The notes beneath the pieces are model-generated. The model made no database searches. It saw only the letters and a program-made list of their open reading frames with translations, and was not told the origin of the DNA. This document shows, in pieces, positions 5,170-8,785 of a DNA stretch of 8,785 nt. Where the stretch lies: assembly GCA_017444165.1 (NCBI GenBank), contig JAFSXH010000296.1:1-8785 (forward strand). Reading direction: 5' to 3'. The DNA is from a bacterium (GTDB taxonomy: Bacteria; Vulcanimicrobiota; Xenobia; Xenobiales; Xenobiaceae). Made by a program: the position numbers and the translations under genes. Position 1 is the first letter of the stretch. Each line of letters begins with the position of its first letter.

Positions 5170-6373
5170 TAACTGAGTACAAGGGTAAGAATATGGAGAG
5201 CAATACTACGCATACGCCGATACCCATACAGGCGATCATGATAGGTTCGATCATACTCAGCAGGCTATCCAGGGTGTAGACTACTTCTTTATCGTAAAAT
5301 TCCGAGACGCGGTTGAGCATCCTGGGCATCTCACCAGTGGATTCACCGACAGCGACCATATTTGTCACCATGTTGGGGAAGAAGTTGGCTTCTTCCATTA
5401 GAGAAGATATAGATTCACCATTTTCTAGTCCCTCTGACATGGGAGTGATGATAGATTTCTTAAAATAGTCGTTGTCGGAGAAATCAGCAAGGATGTTCAA
5501 ACTTTTGAGCATAGGCACGCCTGTGGAGAGCAGAGTACCTAAAACGCGACAGAAGTGAGAAACCAGCAATTTTTTGTTTAGCTGCCCTATTAGAGGGATG
5601 TTCAGCTTAAATCTGTCGTACTTCATTTTACCATTGGGCGAAGCTAAATACGGACGTACAAAGAAGAAATAATAGAGTATAACCAATCCAACCAATTCGT
5701 AAGTTATAGGATTGGTGAACATATCGGTCAGGAAGAACATTAACCTAGTTGGCAGAGGCAGTACTTGTCCGCCCGACATCTGTTTGAATGTTTCCAATAA
5801 TGGGGGCATAACGTATAAGAATATACCTGCCACGACCACAACAGCAGTGATTAGCACGAATATGGGGTAGACCATAGCTGACTTAGTCTTTTGTCGAACA
5901 CTGAGATCTCTCTCCATAAACTCCGCTAATCTGCTGAGAATAGCTGGCATATCACCAGTAGTTTCACCTACTTTCAACATAGAAATATAGAGTGAACCGA
6001 AGACTTCGTTGTGCTTATTCATAGCAAAAGACAGAGAATTACCTGTGCGTATTTCGCGCAGAACTTGAGAAAGAACCGTTTTAAACTTGGCATTCTCTTC
6101 TTGCTCTTGTAAGACAGAGATAGATCTATCTATGGAAAGGCCACTCTTTACTAGGGTCTGTAACTGGCGCGTAAACATAACTACACTTTCCAATTTAACT
6201 GACTGATAGCTATGTACTAAATTTAAAAGATCAAAACGTACAGGCGTTATTTCTAAGATCTTCAACCTTTTGGATGTTAGTTGATCTATAGCTAAATTTA
6301 AATTGGCAGCCTCTATAGTATTACTAACTACTTCTCCATCCCTAGTTTGGGCTTGATATTTATAAGTAGGCAA
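5153..6373 (-). CDS. Type II secretion / type IV pilus F family protein (PilC/GspF)
   Basis: A polytopic inner-membrane protein that forms the platform linking the cytoplasmic ATPase to pilin assembly or secretion. The 406 residues begin MPTYKYQAQTRDGE, the usual N-terminus, which together with AAAGGAG ten bases upstream sets TTG 6373 as the start. Two T2SSF domains are clear, at about 65-190 and 270-392. Each carries the signature VGE-S/T-TG-D/E-MP, at 135-143 and 342-350. Three hydrophobic segments lie near 168-190, 222-243 and 374-398. Length and domain order are complete. It cannot be assigned to pilus or secretion from sequence alone. No PilB/GspE ATPase, pilin, prepilin peptidase or secretin gene is present, so it appears separated from its partners. 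It is 24 bases downstream of the 595-aa gene on the same strand and likely co-transcribed with it. Confidence 0.95.
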   Translation of the reverse strand: MPTYKYQAQTRDGEVVSNTIEAANLNLAIDQLTSKRLKILEITPVRFDLLNLVHSYQSVKLESVVMFTRQLQTLVKSGLSIDRSISVLQEQEENAKFKTVLSQVLREIRTGNSLSFAMNKHNEVFGSLYISMLKVGETTGDMPAILSRLAEFMERDLSVRQKTKSAMVYPIFVLITAVVVVAGIFLYVMPPLLETFKQMSGGQVLPLPTRLMFFLTDMFTNPITYELVGLVILYYFFFVRPYLASPNGKMKYDRFKLNIPLIGQLNKKLLVSHFCRVLGTLLSTGVPMLKSLNILADFSDNDYFKKSIITPMSEGLENGESISSLMEEANFFPNMVTNMVAVGESTGEMPRMLNRVSEFYDKEVVYTLDSLLSMIEPIMIACMGIGVCVVLLSIFLPLYSVIMSMG

Positions 6374-6383
6374 CTCAAAAATT

Positions 6384-6390
6384 CTCCTTT
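6384..6390 (-). promoter_or_regulatory. Shine-Dalgarno site of the PilC-like gene
   Basis: AAAGGAG on the - strand lies ten bases before TTG 6373, within the 24-base gap behind the upstream gene. It supports initiation at TTG. Confidence 0.65.
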
Positions 6391-6397
6391 GGATATA

Positions 6398-8185
6398 CTA
6401 ATTATTATCCGTCTTAATAGGTTCTAAACCTAACAAGTAGCGGAAAATGTCATTGAGTAAAAATTGTAAATTGGGATTTTTAAGCGTAGTTTTGGGCGAG
6501 AACATAATCTGGCAAAGTATGTATTCTCCCCTTCCGCTTCTGGACATACCAACAATAGTAGACTGTATCTTAGTTTGATTGCCTGTAGACCAGATTAAGT
6601 TCTCTGTAAACTTTTTACCATTTACCTTCAAAATAACTTCTGAACCAGTATACTCTTGAGATAAACGAGTAATGGCATCAGGTTTTACGTTGGTGAGAAT
6701 ATCGGAACGGCTTTCAAAGAAACGGCCTTGTGATTGCATAGGGAAGAGATCTACAGTGTAGGGAAGATCTTTTATAGAACTTTGGGGGTGATACATGACC
6801 AAAACCCTTCCGCCCTCTTCTACATAAGCTTTTATCAAATATAAATAATTATGGATAAACTGGAAAGAATCGGGAGCGACCACAACGGCTCGCGGACGGT
6901 TAGCGGTATCTTTAGTACTGCCTGTACCTTTTTCTAAATTCTCTCTCTCTTGAGCTAAAACTTGGGGAGTAAATGGGGTGGTCTTGTAACCCATAGTACT
7001 GAGCATCTCCGCAAAACGCCCATCCTCTTCATCCACCACTATAAGATCATTAGAAAACTCTTGGCGCGAAGTTTTAAATAAAATAAAGCGAATTCCCAAA
7101 ATTAAGAGAGCAATACAGAGAACTTTAACTACATTTTTAGCCGTATCACCGAGGACTTTTATATCCATTATATCGGGAAAATCGTCATTACGCGCATATT
7201 TCTGTCCGTTTTTTTCGGCTTTTTCTTTACTCTCCTTTAAAGCCTTTTTAGCGAGACTATTTATCTTAGGATTACTCAATTCGCCTAAAAACACTGGATT
7301 TCCGTTACAGCTAACTTGAACTCTGCTGTATAGAATGAAATGGGTATCTTTATCTTCAGGGTTATGACTGAGATAAGTAGCTGTAATGGTGCGATTAGTC
7401 TTCTTTTCAAAAGTTTCTATTTGCAATATTATGTTGCGCTTATAATCAACCCATACATTCATCGTATCTTGAGTATCGGGATCTTTTGCACCTAACAAAA
7501 TACATCTGCGTCCCATGAAATTAAGCTTAGAGTTGAGAATTTTTATAGTTAAGTTTGGACTTCCAAGTTGAAAATTAGCTGGCAATAGAAAACTTAGAGG
7601 GTGATGATAAACTTGAACGCTGTCTTTAGGTTTTAGATCCATATAAGGTTCAGGTTGTATAGAGTTTACATTTGTCGTTTTAACTGAATCCTCTGCAGTA
7701 TTGTTCGATCCATCCGTCTTCGAGTCTATCTGCGATTTATCTGGGTTACCTTCATATTCTAATTTAGTCAAATTAGTACGATCATTTAAGCTTTTCAGTC
7801 TGTACAATCCTAAATAAGAAGCTGAATCTGAGTCTACACTAAAAGTTTGATAATCTAAGGCATCATATTTTATCAGAATTTCTAAATTAGAGGCTGAATT
7901 TCTTGTCCTGAGCATACCGTGACTGGAAGAATGAACCGAATATTTGTTATTGCCGAGATCAGGACGCCAAAAAAACTCCTTCAGGAAGTTGGGATCTTGT
8001 ATGACCAAATGTAAATCTGCTTCATAGTCTCGTACAGAGAAAGTTCTCTCTTTGAGCTTTTGTAGAACTTCACCGACCTCTACGGTTGGAATTTGAGATG
8101 AAACCGGAGCGGCCAGCCAAGACATAAACAATATCGAGACTAGTACAACTACCGCGTTTATCTTCAGGCGTATGTCAGTAAACAA
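6398..8185 (-). CDS. Exported LolA-like / transmembrane / GATase-like hypothetical protein
   Basis: I do not recognise a named gene. The 595 residues start at TTG 8185, with AAAGGAA six bases upstream. Residues 8-27 form a signal peptide or anchor (basic, then AVVVLVSILFMSW), with possible cleavage near 26-30. Residues 35-300 resemble the LolA/RseB lipoprotein-carrier fold: KLKERTF..YEADLHL at 43-60 and the strand pair VWVDYKRNIILQIETF at 244-259. They are interrupted by a low-complexity Asp/Ser/Asn/Thr linker at 147-180. A Lys/Glu-rich helix at 310-330 precedes a single membrane helix at 351-370. The C-terminal part, 379-590, looks like a DUF4350/GATase-type alpha/beta domain: LIVVDEEDGR at 381-390, RAVVVAPDS at 432-440, YVEEGGRVLVMYHP at 454-467, and GRGEYILCQIMFS near 551-563 before the final helix. 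No cysteine sits at the expected nucleophile position, so it is probably non-catalytic. Implied topology is periplasmic N-terminal part, cytoplasmic C-terminal part. It lies first in an operon with a PilC-like gene, suggesting envelope or secretion work. Domain calls are by eye. Confidence 0.8.
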   Translation of the reverse strand: MFTDIRLKINAVVVLVSILFMSWLAAPVSSQIPTVEVGEVLQKLKERTFSVRDYEADLHLVIQDPNFLKEFFWRPDLGNNKYSVHSSSHGMLRTRNSASNLEILIKYDALDYQTFSVDSDSASYLGLYRLKSLNDRTNLTKLEYEGNPDKSQIDSKTDGSNNTAEDSVKTTNVNSIQPEPYMDLKPKDSVQVYHHPLSFLLPANFQLGSPNLTIKILNSKLNFMGRRCILLGAKDPDTQDTMNVWVDYKRNIILQIETFEKKTNRTITATYLSHNPEDKDTHFILYSRVQVSCNGNPVFLGELSNPKINSLAKKALKESKEKAEKNGQKYARNDDFPDIMDIKVLGDTAKNVVKVLCIALLILGIRFILFKTSRQEFSNDLIVVDEEDGRFAEMLSTMGYKTTPFTPQVLAQERENLEKGTGSTKDTANRPRAVVVAPDSFQFIHNYLYLIKAYVEEGGRVLVMYHPQSSIKDLPYTVDLFPMQSQGRFFESRSDILTNVKPDAITRLSQEYTGSEVILKVNGKKFTENLIWSTGNQTKIQSTIVGMSRSGRGEYILCQIMFSPKTTLKNPNLQFLLNDIFRYLLGLEPIKTDNN

Positions 8186-8191
8186 GATCTC

Positions 8192-8198
8192 TTCCTTT
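8192..8198 (-). promoter_or_regulatory. Shine-Dalgarno site of the 595-aa gene
   Basis: AAAGGAA on the - strand is six bases before TTG 8185. A short TTCC/GGAA pairing (8193-8206) could partly mask it. There is no ATG start that would keep the signal peptide. Confidence 0.6.
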
Positions 8199-8221
8199 CT
8201 AGGAAAATACTAAAGCGGGGA

Positions 8222-8250
8222 ATTTTAATATGTTGATAGAATGGTTTGAA
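8222..8250 (-). promoter_or_regulatory. Promoter of the 595-aa gene and PilC-like operon
   Basis: On the - strand TTCAAA (8250-8245; four of six to the -35 consensus) is followed after exactly 17 bases by TAAAAT (8227-8222; five of six to the -10). It lies about 37 bases before the TTG start, giving a leader of roughly 30 bases. It overlaps the candidate promoter of the divergent peptidase gene. Confidence 0.55.
8234..8242 (+). promoter_or_regulatory. Extended -10 promoter for the S41 peptidase gene
   Basis: TGATAGAAT contains TG, one base, then TAGAAT, which matches the -10 consensus at five of six positions in the extended -10 arrangement. No good -35 lies upstream, as is common for this promoter class. 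Transcription would start near 8249 and leave a leader of about 67 bases. Confidence 0.4.
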
Positions 8251-8315
8251 TAAGAGAAATAAAACAACCCAGTCGCGTCCCATTTCTAAAGAAAAGAGGT
8301 CCCTGAAACTAAAAG

Positions 8316-8785
8316 ATGCAACTAAGCAAGTTAATATTTTTCAAGTTCAAAATCAAGAATAACGCGGTCGCCTTCGTAGCCTTTTTGACGCTATCCTTTT
8401 TTTGTACAACTTATTTTTCTTGGGCTCAGAATAATATCTATGGAGTGATCTCACAAGTGTATAAAACACTGAGAGAAGAGTGTATCTTTTCGCCGCGGGC
8501 TGATATTTTGGAGAGTGGTTTTAAGTTGGGCCTAAATGAGGTTCTTCAGGGAGTAAATTTAGATAATTTAGAGATTTTTAGTGGCAATGGTGAGAAAAAT
8601 TGGCAAAAGATTGAGGATGAGAATAGGGGTAATATTAAATTTGCTTCGGAAGTAGCCGTAAGTCGTATGGTTGAAAGTATTGGCGATCCTTATACTGCTG
8701 TTCTCAATAGAGCTGATATGGAAAAAGACAAGATGCTCTCCACAAGTGGCAAGTTTTCGGGAATCGGAGTGGAGTTAGCTTGGAA
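8316..8785 (+). CDS. S41 family C-terminal processing peptidase (CtpA-like), 5' part
   Basis: The gene runs off the right edge; 156 codons are present. An in-frame TAA at 8310-8312 makes ATG 8316 the earliest start. Its ribosome-binding site is poor: AGAGG at 8296-8299 is far away (about 16 bases). Residues 1-16 are basic, 17-33 hydrophobic, and FSWA-Q at 34-38 offers a signal-peptidase site after A37, so the product is exported to the periplasm. The mature N-terminus matches the S41 pre-PDZ region: a helical stretch at 41-80, then GDPYTAVL at 123-130 and GKFSGIGVEL at 145-154, which directly precede the PDZ domain in this family. The PDZ domain and the Ser/Lys catalytic dyad lie beyond the window. 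Family members trim the C-termini of exported proteins; CtpA, CtpB and Prc cannot be told apart here. It is divergent from the 595-aa gene. Confidence 0.85.
   Translation, partial: MQLSKLIFFKFKIKNNAVAFVAFLTLSFFCTTYFSWAQNNIYGVISQVYKTLREECIFSPRADILESGFKLGLNEVLQGVNLDNLEIFSGNGEKNWQKIEDENRGNIKFASEVAVSRMVESIGDPYTAVLNRADMEKDKMLSTSGKFSGIGVELAW

Overview
This window looks like ordinary chromosomal DNA from a diderm (Gram-negative-type) bacterium with moderate-to-low GC. The support is a type II secretion / type IV pilus inner-membrane protein, a protein with a LolA-like periplasmic part, and exported proteins with Sec signal peptides. I cannot name the lineage from sequence alone. The S-adenosylhomocysteine hydrolase is of the short type, without the insert of about 40 residues seen in many bacterial homologues. 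Several genes start with TTG or GTG. I see no phage, transposase, integrase, CRISPR array, tRNA or rRNA.

Left part (1-2096): ahcY (+) is followed by a non-coding stretch that holds a perfect 20-bp inverted repeat with a consensus DnaA-box word at its edge. Next come overlapping alternative hairpins, one of which is the terminator of the convergent rpsT (-, ribosomal protein bS20, GTG start). A clear promoter drives rpsT away from the next + strand gene.

Middle (2097-5169): a + strand cluster of comM (MoxR/Mg-chelatase-type AAA+ protein), a NifS/IscS-type cysteine desulfurase, and a small cysteine-rich protein I do not recognise (90 aa, TTG start). The small gene begins 12 nt after the desulfurase stop codon, and its Shine-Dalgarno sequence overlaps that stop.

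Right part (5104-8785): a two-gene - strand operon runs toward the middle. First is a 595-aa membrane protein, which I read as signal peptide, LolA-like periplasmic domain, one transmembrane helix, and a cytoplasmic domain resembling the non-catalytic GATase/DUF4350 group. Then comes a PilC/GspF family protein. The operon ends at a strong terminator that lies inside the coding sequence of the small cysteine-rich gene, and the two converging coding regions overlap by 17 bp. Divergent from the operon, and cut by the window edge, is the 5' part of an S41 (CtpA-like) C-terminal processing peptidase. The two divergent genes appear to share an overlapping promoter region.

Working together: AhcY recycles S-adenosylhomocysteine, and the desulfurase mobilises sulfur from cysteine for Fe-S clusters or thio-modification, possibly with its small cysteine-rich neighbour. 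ComM and the PilC-like protein could both belong to DNA uptake, but nothing in the sequence proves a link. Most genes are housekeeping. The least explained parts are the 595-aa protein, the small cysteine-rich gene with an embedded opposing terminator, and the palindrome between ahcY and rpsT.
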